A DNA stretch of 36,291 nt from Acinetobacter brisouii (GCF_008993995.1 NZ_BKNN01000026.1:1-36291); one strand, 5' to 3'. Positions 20,747 through 31,093 are shown, counted from the first letter of the stretch. The notes: generated by a model from the letters alone, not told the origin. A program made the numbers and translations.

Positions 20747-21907
20747 CGGGGTACGCCATGTCCAAAACAGCCCCCAAATAAACGCCAGTACACCCACAGC
20801 AAAACTTTGTTGTAATGAACCGCCGTGTTCAATCCAGAATTTGGCCATCCACGGCCCAAACAATTGCGCCCCTGCATAAATGGTAATCATAGCCGCAGAA
20901 AGCTTTGGCCCTTGATGTGGCTGAAAAAAACGCGCCAGACGTTGGGTACACATGACTGAACCCAGAAAACCTGCACCGACAAAAATCGCACAAGCCAACA
21001 CGCCCCAAATGTTCGGCATCACCAAGATCAGTAACGCACCGAGTCCTTGTATCCAGTATGAACCGAGGAGTGCCTGACGATCTCCCCAACGCGCGCCCAA
21101 ACTGTTCCAAATCGGAATAAACAGCGAGCAGGACAGTGAGGTGATCAGCCAAACATTTTTCACCAAAAAGCCATGATCACCACCGACCTGATGCGCCAAT
21201 GCTGGCAAAAAGGTCATCGGTAAAATATAGCCCAAACCCGCACCAATATAGGAAATAAACAGGGGCGTACTGTTGGTATCAAACAGTTTTTGTTGAATTT
21301 GACTCGTTTTGACTTGAGGGTGAATCTGGATTTTTGAGATCTGATACAGACTAAAGATCAACAGCGGAATACAAGCGATGGCAATCGGTAACCAGCGCCA
21401 TTGTCCCGTAAAAAATGGCGCTGTCCAGTCCACCAAAATACCGCTGATGATTAATCCTAAACCCACACCGAAGTACACCAGACCACTTAAACGAGTCAGT
21501 TGATGTTTACTCAGCCATTCCAAAATTAATGCAGGCGCGAGCACAAACACCAAACCATTACTGATGCCATTAGCAAGACGAAGCAATAACAACGGCGTAT
21601 AGGCAGCCGTGAAACATTGCAGCAGGGTCAAAGCTGCATTGATGATCAACCCCAAGCGGACATAACGCTTCAGTCGATCAGGTCGGTTTAAATACACCGC
21701 TAGCAATGCCCCAATCAAATATCCCAGATAATTACTGGTAGCGAGGTCAGCCCCTTGGGTAATCGTGATGAGATGATCTTGAATGAAATAGGGCAGAAGT
21801 GGCGTAAATGCAAAGCGTCCAATCGCATGAACCAACATCAAACTGCTAATGCCTGCTGCAATATACCCGTACGCCTGATAGCGCAGTGCCTGATCGGTGG
21901 ATGTCAT
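20729..21907 (-). CDS. YbfB/YjiJ-family MFS transporter
   Basis: This 392-residue protein has about 12 hydrophobic segments and the YbfB/YjiJ family start (GYIAAGISSLMLVHAIGRFAFTPLLPY as a first helix, quoted in part). The R-F-x-x-T-P-L-L-P motif after helix 1 is typical of this uncharacterised MFS branch. The substrate is unknown. A GGGAGAAG site precedes the ATG. It is a single gene convergent with tyrB, and its stop codon is built into the shared terminator stem. The 188 bases between it and the DJ-1 gene hold no gene. Confidence 0.82.
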   Translation of the reverse strand: MTSTDQALRYQAYGYIAAGISSLMLVHAIGRFAFTPLLPYFIQDHLITITQGADLATSNYLGYLIGALLAVYLNRPDRLKRYVRLGLIINAALTLLQCFTAAYTPLLLLRLANGISNGLVFVLAPALILEWLSKHQLTRLSGLVYFGVGLGLIISGILVDWTAPFFTGQWRWLPIAIACIPLLIFSLYQISKIQIHPQVKTSQIQQKLFDTNSTPLFISYIGAGLGYILPMTFLPALAHQVGGDHGFLVKNVWLITSLSCSLFIPIWNSLGARWGDRQALLGSYWIQGLGALLILVMPNIWGVLACAIFVGAGFLGSVMCTQRLARFFQPHQGPKLSAAMITIYAGAQLFGPWMAKFWIEHGGSLQQSFAVGVLAFIWGLFWTWRTPKKMTA

Positions 21908-22095
21908 TGCTTCTCCCTGAGCATTTACGTTATTTTTCCCGTTTTTTTATAGCATACGGTAAATAATGGCTGAAAAGAACCAGTATAAAAAAACAACAGG
22001 GTGAACATTACACAAAGACATACAGCTCGAAATCTATTTATAAGCGCAATATGCTATTGTCTAAAAAATCATCCAAAAACGACACGGAGAATAAC

Positions 22096-22674
22096 ATGAG
22101 CAAGCAGCTACTCATGCTGGTTGGCGACTACGCAGAAGATTATGAAACCATGGTGCCATTTCAGTTTTTGACAGGACTCGGCTATGTGGTGCATGCCGTT
22201 TGCCCAGATAAAAAATCAGGAGATCATATCGCCACCGCGATTCATGATTTTGAAGGTGAGCAGACCTATAGCGAAAAGCGCGGGCACAATTTTGCGATTA
22301 ACTACGACTTCGATGCAGTCAATCCTGAGGATTATGTTGGCTTGGTAATTCCGGGTGGACGTGCGCCTGAATACTTACGCATGAACGCACGTGTCGTTGA
22401 AATTGTACAGGCTTTTGATGCGGTCAAAAAACCGATTGCTGCGGTGTGCCATGGTGCGCAGTTGCTGGCGGCTGCCAATGTACTACAAGGTAAAACCTGT
22501 TCGGCTTATCCTGCCTGCGCGGCAGAAGTCAAACTGGCGGGTGGAACTTATGCCGATATTGCGGTGACTGATGCAGTGACCGATGGTCATTTGGTGACAG
22601 CACCTGCATGGCCTGCACATCCTGCATGGTTGGCGCAGTTTGTGAAATTACTCGGTGCTGAAATTAAAATTTAA
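22096..22674 (+). CDS. DJ-1/PfpI family protein
   Basis: This 192-residue protein is of the DJ-1/PfpI class. The nucleophile elbow AVCHGAQ has Cys118 followed by His119, and an acidic residue near the N-terminus (Glu14 or Glu17 in DYAEDYE) would complete the usual triad. GGRAPEYLR at 88-96 matches the PfpI branch, whose members act as deglycases, glyoxalases or stress proteins; the exact reaction cannot be read from sequence. I start at the ATG at 22096 with ACGGAGA upstream; the frame is open back to 22051 but lacks a ribosome site there. Confidence 0.82.
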   Translation: MSKQLLMLVGDYAEDYETMVPFQFLTGLGYVVHAVCPDKKSGDHIATAIHDFEGEQTYSEKRGHNFAINYDFDAVNPEDYVGLVIPGGRAPEYLRMNARVVEIVQAFDAVKKPIAAVCHGAQLLAAANVLQGKTCSAYPACAAEVKLAGGTYADIAVTDAVTDGHLVTAPAWPAHPAWLAQFVKLLGAEIKI

Positions 22675-22694
22675 TGGATCTCTTTCATTTCAAG

Positions 22695-22724
22695 AAAAAG
22701 GCTGCCGCGGCAGCCTTTATTTTA
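22695..22724. terminator. bidirectional terminator, DJ-1 gene and betA
   Basis: A perfect stem AAGGCTGCC/GGCAGCCTT is flanked by A-runs and T-runs. It lies 20 bases after the DJ-1 stop and touches the stop codon of betA on the other strand (22722-22724). Confidence 0.87.
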
Positions 22725-24428
22725 TTGCAATAGATTGTCATGCCATGCACGTCGTGGTGCGCTACGTACAGGAGCGCCATCGGCACGGTAATAATCTGCG
22801 GTTGAAGCAGGCAGTTTTTTACCTTGAATTGCATCGGCAATTTTCTCACCGATCATGATGGTGGTGGCGTTCAGATTGCCCGTGATAATCAGTGGCATGA
22901 TTGATGCATCGACCACACGCAAGCCTTCAACACCATGCACCCGACCTTGTCCATCGACCACCGCCATGTCATCTTCACCCATTTTACAGCTACACGATGG
23001 ATGGTAAGCAGTTTCCGCATGATTGCGCACAAACTCATCCAGTTCGGCATCGGTTTGCGCCAGTTTGCTTGGGCTAATTTCACGACCACGGTAGGCATCC
23101 AGCGCAGGTTGGTGCATGATTTCACGGGTAATGCGAATCGCATCGCGGAACTCTTGCCAGTCTTGCTCAGTCGACATGTAGTTAAACAAAATGCTTGGAT
23201 GATCATGAGGATTCAGCGATTTAAGGCGAATCCGACCACGTGAAGGTGAGCGCATTGAGCCGACATGGGCTTGGAATCCATGTTCATTGACCGTGTTCGA
23301 ACCGTTGTAGTTAATCGCAACAGGCAAGAAGTGATACTGAATATTTGGCCATGCAAATTCTTCACGGCTACGAATAAAACCACCCGCTTCAAATTGGTTG
23401 CTTGCCCCAATCCCTGAACCTAAAAATAACCATTCAGCGCCAATTTTCGGTTGGTTGTACCATTTTAATGCGGGGTAGAGCGATACTGGTTTTTTGCATT
23501 CGTATTGAAGATACATTTCCAAGTGATCTTGCAGATTTTCACCCACTCCAGGCAAATCTTGAACCACTGAAATGCCAAATTCCTTGAGTAAAGTTTGTGA
23601 GCCGATGCCTGAACGCTGCAAAATTTGTGGTGAAGCAATTGCGCCTGCTGAAAGCAAAACTTCAGCACGGGCATGTACGACAGTTGGTGTTGTGCTTGAA
23701 CCTTCTAGGTATTGCACACCAATGGCACGTTTGCCTGAGAATAAAATTTTATCGGTGACAGCATGCGTGACAATGGTCAGATTGGGGCGCTGTTTGGCAA
23801 TGTCTAAATAACCACGTGCGGTACTGGCACGACGACCTTGTGGGGTCACGGTTCGATCCATCGGGCCGAAACCTTCTTGCTGATAACCGTTTAAGTCATC
23901 GGTTTGTGGATAGCCTGCCTGTACGCCTGCTGCAACCATGGCATGAAATAGCTCATTATTGCCTTGTTTGGGAGTGGCAACACTGACAGGGCCTGAGTCA
24001 CCATGATAGTCATTTGCGCCAATATCACGAGTTTCAGCTTTACGGTAATACGGCAGGCAGTCGGCATAACGCCAATCTTCCAAGCCTTTGAAGGTTGACC
24101 AATGATCTAAATCCATAGCATTACCACGGATATAACACATGCCATTGATCAGCGATGAACCGCCCAGTCCTTTACCACGCCCACATTCCATACGGCGGTT
24201 GTTCATGTGAGGTTCTGGGTCGGTCAAATACGCCCAGTTGTAGGTGCGACCTTGTAAGGGATAAGCGAGAGCCGCGGGCATCTGGGTACGGAAATCTAAA
24301 CGATGGTCTTTGCCACCTGCTTCAAGCAATAACACTTGAGTGTTCGGGTCTTCAGTTAAACGAGTGGCTAGCACATTGCCTGCTGAACCTGCGCCAATAA
24401 TAATATAGTCATATTCATGTTGAGCCAT
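22722..24428 (-). CDS. betA: choline dehydrogenase
   Basis: BetA is an FAD-dependent GMC oxidoreductase that oxidises choline to betaine aldehyde, and can go on to betaine, at the inner membrane. The 568 residues show the FAD-binding GAGSAG at 12-17, the GMC signature [15 protein letters not shown] near residue 83, and the C-terminal HPSCSCKMG block that holds the active-site histidine region. An AAGGA site precedes the ATG. It is the last gene of betIBA, 84 bases after betB. Confidence 0.95.
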   Translation of the reverse strand: MAQHEYDYIIIGAGSAGNVLATRLTEDPNTQVLLLEAGGKDHRLDFRTQMPAALAYPLQGRTYNWAYLTDPEPHMNNRRMECGRGKGLGGSSLINGMCYIRGNAMDLDHWSTFKGLEDWRYADCLPYYRKAETRDIGANDYHGDSGPVSVATPKQGNNELFHAMVAAGVQAGYPQTDDLNGYQQEGFGPMDRTVTPQGRRASTARGYLDIAKQRPNLTIVTHAVTDKILFSGKRAIGVQYLEGSSTTPTVVHARAEVLLSAGAIASPQILQRSGIGSQTLLKEFGISVVQDLPGVGENLQDHLEMYLQYECKKPVSLYPALKWYNQPKIGAEWLFLGSGIGASNQFEAGGFIRSREEFAWPNIQYHFLPVAINYNGSNTVNEHGFQAHVGSMRSPSRGRIRLKSLNPHDHPSILFNYMSTEQDWQEFRDAIRITREIMHQPALDAYRGREISPSKLAQTDAELDEFVRNHAETAYHPSCSCKMGEDDMAVVDGQGRVHGVEGLRVVDASIMPLIITGNLNATTIMIGEKIADAIQGKKLPASTADYYRADGAPVRSAPRRAWHDNLLQ

Positions 24429-24512
24429 GGTCTATCCTTATTGTTGAGCGAAAATGGAAAATGAAAAGAAAGCGGGCACCGCGCAAAAAGTAGCGATGCC
24501 GAAAGAGAAAAA

Positions 24513-25982
24513 TTAGAAAATAGACACGTATTCGCCCATTTCCACCTGAATGGATTTGGTGCGTGTGTAATGAGACAGTGTGGCAAGCCCGTTTTCACGT
24601 CCGATGCCAGATTGTTTATAGCCACCGACAGGCATTTCCGCAGGCGATTCGCCCCATGTATTGATCCAGCAAATGCCTGCTTCAAGCTGATGAATCACGC
24701 GATGCGCAGTCGCCAGATTTTCACTGACCACACCCGCCGCCAGACCATATTGAGTTTGGTTGGCACGTTGAATCACTTCTTCTTCGCTGTCATAGCTTAA
24801 AATGCTCATGACAGGGCCAAAGATTTCATCTTGCACAATCGCCATGTCATCATGGCAATTGGTAAAAATAGTCGGTTCGACAAATGCACCCTGTGCCAAT
24901 GCACCTTTGGTTGCACGTTTACCACCACATAATAAAGTTGCGCCCTCAGCTAAACCTTTGCCCAAGTAAGACAAAACTTTGTCTAAATGTTGGAAGCTGA
25001 CCAATGGGCCAAAATTGGTTTGTGGATTGAGTGGATCACCGATACGAATCCGCTGAACGCGTTCAAGCAGCAAGTTTTCAAAAGCATTTTGTAATTTTTT
25101 CGGAATAAACACGCGGGTGCCGTTGGTACACACCTGACCTGTACTAAAGAAATTTGCCATCATGGCAATATCGGCAGCACGTTCAAGGTGAGCATCTTCA
25201 CAAATAATCAGCGCAGATTTACCGCCGAGTTCCATGGTCACTTCTTTGAGCGAAGAACTGGCTGCACTTGCCATGACGTTCTTGCCTGTTGGTACACTGC
25301 CTGTAAAGGAAATTTTGGCAATCTCAGGATGTTCAGCCAGCATGCGACCGACATCGGCAGCACCTTGAATCACGTTAAATACGCCGTCAGGTAAACCTGC
25401 TTCGCTATAGATTTCTGCAAGTTTAAGTGTGCTCAGTGGCGTGACTTCACTTGGTTTAAAAATCATGGCATTGCCCGCAGCAAGCGCAGGGGCAGATTTC
25501 CAGAGCGCAATCTGAATCGGATAATTCCATGCGCCAATTCCTGCCACGACACCCAAAGGTTCTTTACGGGTATAGAAAAAACTGCTGTCACGTAAGGGTT
25601 GTTGTTCGCCCTGAATCGCCGTGGCTAAACCTGCGTAATATTCTAAAACGTCTGCGCCCGTGACAATATCGACAGTGGAGGTTTCAGCATAAGCCTTGCC
25701 TGTATCTTGGCTTTCAAGCAGTGCCAATTCATCGTTACGTTCGCGGAGTATATCAACCGCACGACGTAAAATCCGAGAGCGTTGCATGGCGGTCATGCTC
25801 GTCCAAACTTTTTGCCCTTGCTGGGCACTGTGTACCGCGCGATCTACATCTTGTGCTGAGGCAACTTGAACTTTTGCCAGCAATTGTCCATTGGCAGGGT
25901 TAATGCTGTCGATGCTTTGCCCACTGCTGGCATCGACCTGCTGTCCGTGAAGATATAAACCCTGAACGGGGACATTACTCAT
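24513..25982 (-). CDS. betB: betaine-aldehyde dehydrogenase
   Basis: BetB oxidises betaine aldehyde to glycine betaine with NAD(P)+. The 489 residues carry the aldehyde dehydrogenase essentials: FTGSVPTGK at 226-234, the general base Glu251 in MELGGKS and the nucleophile Cys285 in GQVCTNGTR. The positions are one off those of the Pseudomonas enzyme (252/286). Its ATG overlaps the betI stop by eight bases, so the two are translationally coupled. Confidence 0.95.
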   Translation of the reverse strand: MSNVPVQGLYLHGQQVDASSGQSIDSINPANGQLLAKVQVASAQDVDRAVHSAQQGQKVWTSMTAMQRSRILRRAVDILRERNDELALLESQDTGKAYAETSTVDIVTGADVLEYYAGLATAIQGEQQPLRDSSFFYTRKEPLGVVAGIGAWNYPIQIALWKSAPALAAGNAMIFKPSEVTPLSTLKLAEIYSEAGLPDGVFNVIQGAADVGRMLAEHPEIAKISFTGSVPTGKNVMASAASSSLKEVTMELGGKSALIICEDAHLERAADIAMMANFFSTGQVCTNGTRVFIPKKLQNAFENLLLERVQRIRIGDPLNPQTNFGPLVSFQHLDKVLSYLGKGLAEGATLLCGGKRATKGALAQGAFVEPTIFTNCHDDMAIVQDEIFGPVMSILSYDSEEEVIQRANQTQYGLAAGVVSENLATAHRVIHQLEAGICWINTWGESPAEMPVGGYKQSGIGRENGLATLSHYTRTKSIQVEMGEYVSIF

Positions 25983-26598
25983 TCTGTTCCTCCTGCAACC
26001 TGCTGTGCAGATTGATTTGCATCTCTAAATAGTCGTAGGCAATGCTGCGTGCCAGTTCACGGTCAAACTCCTCCTGCTGGCTGCTTAAACAGCCACGGAG
26101 CCATAAGCCATCAATCAGTGCTGCCATACCGCGTGCTGCAACATCGGCTTGTTCTTTGCTGAGTAATTGCAAGAAATGATGATGCAGATTGGAATACAAA
26201 CGCTGATCATTGACGCGTTGTAATCGGTGCAATTCGGGCATGTGCATACTGGCTGACCAGAATTCTAACCACACCCGCATGGCTTGCGAGGTGGTCTGAC
26301 TGGCATCGAAATTTGAATCTATAATGGCGCGGATCTGTGCTTGTGGTTCAGCTTGTGCCTCGGCTTTGTAGTCTTCGGTTTTACGCAGTAAGACATTGAG
26401 CAGTTCGCGCATGCAGGCATCAATCAAGCCTTGTTTGTCACCAAAATAGTGGCTGACGATGCCCGTAGATAAGTCGGCTTGCTTGGCAATTTTAGCCATG
26501 GTGGTATTGGTTAAGCCTTCTTGAGCAATCACGGCAAAAGCCGCAGTCATGATCTGTTCACGACGAATATGCTCGGGTTGGACACGAGGACGATTCAT
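25975..26598 (-). CDS. betI: BetI, TetR-family choline-sensing repressor
   Basis: This 207-residue TetR-family protein has its helix-turn-helix at about residues 28-55 ([26 protein letters not shown]). BetI represses the bet genes and is released by choline (established in E. coli). It is the first gene of betIBA and diverges from betT. The perfect 40-bp palindrome in the gap, overlapping promoters for both directions, is the expected target. The betI stop overlaps the betB start. Confidence 0.93.
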   Translation of the reverse strand: MNRPRVQPEHIRREQIMTAAFAVIAQEGLTNTTMAKIAKQADLSTGIVSHYFGDKQGLIDACMRELLNVLLRKTEDYKAEAQAEPQAQIRAIIDSNFDASQTTSQAMRVWLEFWSASMHMPELHRLQRVNDQRLYSNLHHHFLQLLSKEQADVAARGMAALIDGLWLRGCLSSQQEEFDRELARSIAYDYLEMQINLHSRLQEEQNE

Positions 26599-26670
26599 AC
26601 AAAGACACCACGCAGAAAAAAATTAGCGCCATTATTCATTCAAACACCGCCTGAAACAATGTTTACAACG

Positions 26671-26699
26671 ATAATACGTTCCATTGATTGAACAATCAA
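26671..26699 (-). promoter_or_regulatory. betIBA promoter
   Basis: On the minus strand, -35 TTGATT (26694-26699) and -10 TATTAT (26671-26676) have a 17-bp spacer inside the palindrome. The betI ATG lies 73 bases downstream. Confidence 0.68.
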
Positions 26700-26713
26700 T
26701 CAATGGAACGTAT
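26674..26713. promoter_or_regulatory. BetI operator, perfect 40-bp palindrome
   Basis: Two 18-base arms (ATACGTTCCATTGATTGA and its exact complement) flank a four-base ACAA centre. It lies between betI and betT and covers the -35 elements of both divergent promoters. BetI as the ligand follows from gene order and from the known BetI site between E. coli betI and betT. Confidence 0.88.
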
Positions 26714-26716
26714 AGT
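26688..26716 (+). promoter_or_regulatory. betT promoter and long leader
   Basis: On the plus strand, -35 TTGAAC (26688-26693) and -10 TATAGT (26711-26716) have a 17-bp spacer. The betT start is about 240 bases downstream. The AT-rich leader (26724-26966) has no gene; its only clear structure is the 12-base palindrome CGACTTAAGTCG at 26928-26939, just before the betT ribosome site. Confidence 0.66.
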
Positions 26717-26966
26717 CACTGTTAAGAAATTGTGCAAGATCCGTAGTCAATACTGAAATTTCTGCAAAAATTGTATTTAATTTCATGTATTTGTTATTGA
26801 TTTTTAATTTTATTAAATCACATGTACAGGCTGAAATTTACTGCTCTAAATGTTTTTCCTGAAAAGATGATCCGATTTTTGAGTCCTCTTTATCATAAAA
26901 AACACAAGCTCATGTGCATATTCTGGGCGACTTAAGTCGTTTCCGTTAGCCAAAAAAGAGGAAGGT

Positions 26967-29045
26967 ATGACTCAAAACAACCCCTCCACCATGACACGGA
27001 CTGCACCTGCAAGTAGTCGTCTAAACCGAACTGTCTTTTTTATTTCAGCAGGATTGGTTCTGTTATTTTCCTTATTTACATTATTTTTTAATACCGAAGC
27101 TGCTCGGCTTTTAGATTTGGTCCTTGACTGGGTGAGTGCCACATTTGGCTGGTACTACTTTGCTGCCGCAACGGCCTATATGGTCTTTGTGCTATTTCTG
27201 GCCTGTTCACGTTATGGCGATGTGAAATTGGGGCCAAAGCATGCCAAGCCTGAATTCAGTTTAATGAGCTGGTCTGCGATGCTGTTCGCCGCAGGCATCG
27301 GGATTGACCTGATGTTCTTCTCGGTGGCTGAACCGATTATTCAATATATGCAGCCGCCTGTTGGACAAGGGCAAACCTTGGAAGCTGCGCGGACGGCGAT
27401 TGTCTGGACGGTCTTTCATTACGGCTTAACAGGCTGGTGTATGTATGCACTGATCGGGATTGCACTCGGTTACTTTTCGTATCGTTATAACCTGCCGCTT
27501 ACCATTCGCTCTGCACTCTATCCAATCTTTGGTCAGAAGATTAAAGGCTGGATGGGACACTGGGTCGATATCGCAGCCGTTTTAGGGACTATTTTCGGGA
27601 TTGCAACCACGTGTGGAATCGGCGTGGTGCAGCTCAATTATGGTTTGCATGTCACCTTTGGTGTACCTGAAGGCTTAAGCGTGCAGTTGGGTTTGGTGAT
27701 TTTTGCGGTAATTATCACCATTATTTCAGCGACCACTGGGGTCGAGAAAGGGGTGAAATTCCTTTCTGAATTGAATGTTTACTTTGCGATTGGTTTGGTT
27801 CTCTTCATCTTATTTATGGGGGACAGCAAATTTTTGCTGAATGCCTTGATCCTGAATTTGGGCGATTATGTCAGCCGTTTCCCTTCAATGACACTCGACA
27901 CCTTTGCCTATCAGCAAGATCCGCATGCAGAACAATGGATGAAAGACTGGACACTGTTTTTCTGGGCATGGTGGGTGGCTTGGTCGCCATTTGTTGGGCT
28001 GTTTTTGGCACGTATTTCCAAGGGGCGTACCATTCGCCAGTTTGTGACAGGAACCTTAATTATTCCATTTGTATTTACTTTGGTGTGGTTGTCGATTATG
28101 GGCAATAGTGCCTTGTATCAGGTGATTCATGGCAATCTGGCTTTTGCTCAGGAAATTGTGGCAAAACCTGAACTGGGTTTTTATAAATTACTGTCGTTTT
28201 ATCCGTGGTTCAATGTCACAGCCATGTTGGCGCTGATTACAGGTTTACTGTTTTATGTGACTTCGGCGGATTCAGGTTCGATTGTACTTGGCAATTTCAC
28301 CTATAAATTTACCGATGTGAATAGTGATGCACCGAACTGGATTCGGGTGTTTTGGTCTATCGCAATTGCTTTATTGACCATTGCCATGCTGATGACCGAT
28401 GGGGTGAGTTCTCTACAAAAAGCCACAGTCATTATGGGCTTGCCGTTTAGCTTCGTGATTTTCTTTGTGATGGCAGGGCTATTTAAATCCTTACGACTGG
28501 AGGATTTTCGTCATCAAAGTTCAACCATGAATGCCGCGCCTGTGGTTGGGAATGTCGACATTTTGAATTGGCGACAGCGGTTATCACGGGTGATGCATCA
28601 CCCCGGGCGTAAAACCACATTAAATATGCTGGATCAAGTATGTAAACCTGCACTGGAAGCTGTGGTTGAAGAACTACGCCGTAAAGGGGCGCAGGTCACT
28701 CTGACTGAGAAATTAATAGAAGATGATGAACCGCTTTATCATATTGATCTCATGATTGATCTGGTCAATGAGCAGAGTTTTATCTATCAAATTTGGCCAC
28801 AGCGTTACCATGCACCTGAGTTTAGTATGCGTAGCAGTAAGTTCGTTAAAAATTATTATTACCGACTAGAAACGTTTTTGTTTGAAGGTAGTCAGGACAA
28901 TGACCTGATGGGCTACAACAAAGAACAGGTGATTAATGATGTACTGGACAAGTACGAACGTCATTTAACTTTCTTGCACATTAACCGAGAAACAGCAGGT
29001 AAAACCCTGACTTTCCCAGATCCACACGAACATCATGATGAGTAG
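26967..29045 (+). CDS. betT: BetT, choline BCCT transporter
   Basis: BetT imports choline by proton or sodium symport. The 692-residue protein has the 12-segment BCCT fold and the family signature near residue 328 (WTLFFWAWWVAWSPFVG). After the last membrane segment, near residue 510, comes a soluble tail of about 180 residues, as in E. coli BetT, where this tail senses osmotic strength. AGGAAGGT precedes the ATG. It diverges from betIBA and should be repressed by BetI in the absence of choline. A marC-type gene follows after nine bases. Confidence 0.93.
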   Translation: MTQNNPSTMTRTAPASSRLNRTVFFISAGLVLLFSLFTLFFNTEAARLLDLVLDWVSATFGWYYFAAATAYMVFVLFLACSRYGDVKLGPKHAKPEFSLMSWSAMLFAAGIGIDLMFFSVAEPIIQYMQPPVGQGQTLEAARTAIVWTVFHYGLTGWCMYALIGIALGYFSYRYNLPLTIRSALYPIFGQKIKGWMGHWVDIAAVLGTIFGIATTCGIGVVQLNYGLHVTFGVPEGLSVQLGLVIFAVIITIISATTGVEKGVKFLSELNVYFAIGLVLFILFMGDSKFLLNALILNLGDYVSRFPSMTLDTFAYQQDPHAEQWMKDWTLFFWAWWVAWSPFVGLFLARISKGRTIRQFVTGTLIIPFVFTLVWLSIMGNSALYQVIHGNLAFAQEIVAKPELGFYKLLSFYPWFNVTAMLALITGLLFYVTSADSGSIVLGNFTYKFTDVNSDAPNWIRVFWSIAIALLTIAMLMTDGVSSLQKATVIMGLPFSFVIFFVMAGLFKSLRLEDFRHQSSTMNAAPVVGNVDILNWRQRLSRVMHHPGRKTTLNMLDQVCKPALEAVVEELRRKGAQVTLTEKLIEDDEPLYHIDLMIDLVNEQSFIYQIWPQRYHAPEFSMRSSKFVKNYYYRLETFLFEGSQDNDLMGYNKEQVINDVLDKYERHLTFLHINRETAGKTLTFPDPHEHHDE

Positions 29046-29054
29046 ATTCTGACT

Positions 29055-29669
29055 ATGCTAAGCCCATACATACATTCATTTGCACTGTTCTTTTCTTTGC
29101 TGAATCCCTTTCTGATGAGTATTTATATGATTGGGATGATCCGAAATATCGAAGCACGAATTTTTAATCGGGCATTGATACAGGGGAGCGGAATCGCCTA
29201 TTTGGTGTTTATGTTTTTTGCATGGGGTGGCGAGCGGATTTTTAATCAATATTTAAATGTCCGCTTTGAATCGTTCCAGATTTTTGGAGGCATTATTTTC
29301 TTGGTGATTGGCTACCGTTATGTGTTTCAGGGAGCCGATACGATTGGTGCAATCCGAGGTGCGCCTGAGCACTTGGCGGGAACGGTGGCTATGCCCTTTA
29401 TGGTTGGGCCGGGAACGATTAGTGCGGCAGTCGTCACAGGTATGGATATCGGGTTAACAGGTGCGGCACTGGTGATGTTGGTGACGTTAGCTTTGACTTG
29501 TATAATTTTGATTTTAATGAAATTTATGCATGACAACCTACGTTATAAGCATGCCAAATATGTCGATTACTATTTTGATATTGTCGGGCGTTTATCAGCT
29601 TTGCTGATCGGAACAATTGCAGTAGATATGATTGTAACAGGGATAACGCATTTAATTCAGCAAGCCTAG
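29055..29669 (+). CDS. MarC-family membrane protein
   Basis: This 204-residue protein has about six hydrophobic segments and the MarC/UPF0056 pattern: an N-terminal FSLLNPF segment and the central MPFMVGPGTISAAVV loop. The function of the family is unknown; the old link to multiple antibiotic resistance was not upheld. It starts nine bases after the betT stop without a clear ribosome site, which suggests translational coupling to betT. A terminator follows. Confidence 0.82.
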   Translation: MLSPYIHSFALFFSLLNPFLMSIYMIGMIRNIEARIFNRALIQGSGIAYLVFMFFAWGGERIFNQYLNVRFESFQIFGGIIFLVIGYRYVFQGADTIGAIRGAPEHLAGTVAMPFMVGPGTISAAVVTGMDIGLTGAALVMLVTLALTCIILILMKFMHDNLRYKHAKYVDYYFDIVGRLSALLIGTIAVDMIVTGITHLIQQA

Positions 29670-29699
29670 TCTAGTCTAATTTTCATAGCGTTACTTTTT

Positions 29700-29728
29700 A
29701 AAGCCGTATCTTGTGATGCGGCTTTTTG
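29700..29728 (+). terminator. terminator after the marC-type gene
   Basis: The stem AAAGCCGTATC/GATGCGGCTTT (one G-U type pair, loop TTGT-like) is followed by more T. It closes the betT-marC unit. In the other direction the T-run is too short to serve lpxO well. Confidence 0.78.
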
Positions 29729-29739
29729 TGATTTGATAT

Positions 29740-30645
29740 TTACAATACGCTAGGTAATAAAATGGCGCTAATCAATGCCAAGAATAAAGCCCATTTGCTT
29801 AAATAATACATTTTTCGATTTTTGGCTTTCAGCTCGCGACCTTTGGTATGAATCGCATAAAAATACTTAAAAATACGGTTAATAAAACCAGTTTGGTCTT
29901 GTGCATCGTTTGGTGAAGCCGATGCAGACATGACATGACGACCAAACCAGTGATTAAAGTTTTGTGCCCACTGCCACTTCATAGGGCGTTCAATGTCACA
30001 AAACAAAATAATACGCGTTTGATCTGCTTTATTTTGTGCCCAGTGTACATAGGTTTCATCAAAAATCGTCGCTTGACCATCGCGCCAGCTATAACGCTGC
30101 TGATCGACTTCAATAAAACAATCATCACTATTCGGTGTGCTTAAACCCAAGTGATAACGCACTGAACCCGCATACGGATCACGGTGCTTACCCAAGTAGC
30201 TGCCCGATGGTAGCTCGGCAAACATAGCGGCTTTAACGGAGGGAATTTTCTCTAAAATCGCGACCGTTTTAGGGCATAGTTGTTGTGCTGAGGGATGACT
30301 GTCTTGATACCATTTTAAATAAAAGCGTTTCCAGCCACGTTTGAAGAAGGTGTTAAACCCTGCATCATTGTTGCTTTGCGCTGCTTTAATCTGGTTTTGT
30401 AGTGCAACAGCTTCATCGCGAATGATTTGCCAGTTGTCTTGTAGTGGTTTTAGTTCAGGGAAGTCTTCAACAGTATAAAAAGGCTGAGCGGGCAGACGTG
30501 AAAAGCCTGTCATAAACATATTAATCGGGCCTAAAAAAGTCGAATGATCGAACAGTTGGCGTGACAGTTTAAGGCGCTCTTTTCCTCGAAAATAGGTATA
30601 GAGCAGACTAATCAGAAAGATCGTTACAAGAATAATTGCGTACAT
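29740..30645 (-). CDS. lpxO: LpxO-like lipid A hydroxylase
   Basis: This is an Fe(II)/2-oxoglutarate dioxygenase of the aspartyl/asparaginyl beta-hydroxylase family, 301 residues long. The metal triad is HxD at His154/Asp156 (KHRDPY) and His201 (YVHWAQN), and the 2-oxoglutarate arginine is Arg211. Membrane segments at both ends (residues 1-19 and about 283-300) fit the inner-membrane enzyme LpxO, which adds a 2-hydroxyl to a lipid A acyl chain. Sequence alone cannot fix the substrate. A possible leader hairpin lies just upstream of the start. Confidence 0.85.
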   Translation of the reverse strand: MYAIILVTIFLISLLYTYFRGKERLKLSRQLFDHSTFLGPINMFMTGFSRLPAQPFYTVEDFPELKPLQDNWQIIRDEAVALQNQIKAAQSNNDAGFNTFFKRGWKRFYLKWYQDSHPSAQQLCPKTVAILEKIPSVKAAMFAELPSGSYLGKHRDPYAGSVRYHLGLSTPNSDDCFIEVDQQRYSWRDGQATIFDETYVHWAQNKADQTRIILFCDIERPMKWQWAQNFNHWFGRHVMSASASPNDAQDQTGFINRIFKYFYAIHTKGRELKAKNRKMYYLSKWALFLALISAILLPSVL

Positions 30646-30664
30646 TGTGAATCACCACCATCAT

Positions 30665-30684
30665 CACAATCCATACGGATTGTG
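30665..30684 (-). other. hairpin in the lpxO leader
   Basis: Perfect 8-bp arms CACAATCC and GGATTGTG with a four-base loop lie 20 bases before the lpxO ATG, next to the GGTGGTGA that must serve as its ribosome site. It could affect lpxO translation (inference). Confidence 0.45.
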
Positions 30685-30879
30685 CGTGCATCCATTTCTG
30701 TCAAAATCAGTTTATTGGCGGATTTTAAACCGATTTTTTCAAAATCATCAGGTATAATTTGTAAAAATATAATCCATTTTTCATGAAAAAACAGGTGGTG
30801 AGATCACATCACACTGTTCTAAAAATGGCACGGCATTTGCAATGATTCAATGCAGTCATGCGCATGGGGTATATTGACA

Positions 30880-30990
30880 ATGCAACAGGTCAAACGTAAA
30901 AAGAAAGGCTGGTTTTGGTTTTTGATAGTGATGTTACTTCAGTTTATCTGTATTGGATTAAATGGATTATCGGCTGCTAGCCTTGGCTAA
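30880..30990 (+). CDS. possible 36-residue membrane peptide
   Basis: A 36-codon frame starts at an ATG with GGGGT nine bases upstream. The product begins with a strongly basic stretch (VKRKKK) and then has one hydrophobic segment of about 20 residues (WFWFLIVMLLQFICIGL). This is a sensible single-pass membrane peptide with its N-terminus inside. A terminator-like hairpin lies about 100 bases after its stop, and no other gene explains that hairpin. The codon pattern alone cannot prove expression. The rest of 30646-31252 has no other convincing gene. Confidence 0.45.
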   Translation: MQQVKRKKKGWFWFLIVMLLQFICIGLNGLSAASLG

Positions 30991-31093
30991 ATCATCTGTT
31001 TTAGCCTTACATTTTTGTGAGTTCTTTCCACTTAAATGACCAGCAAAGCGTTCTTTTTAGTCATTATCTTGAAATCTACATGCTCAAACTGTG

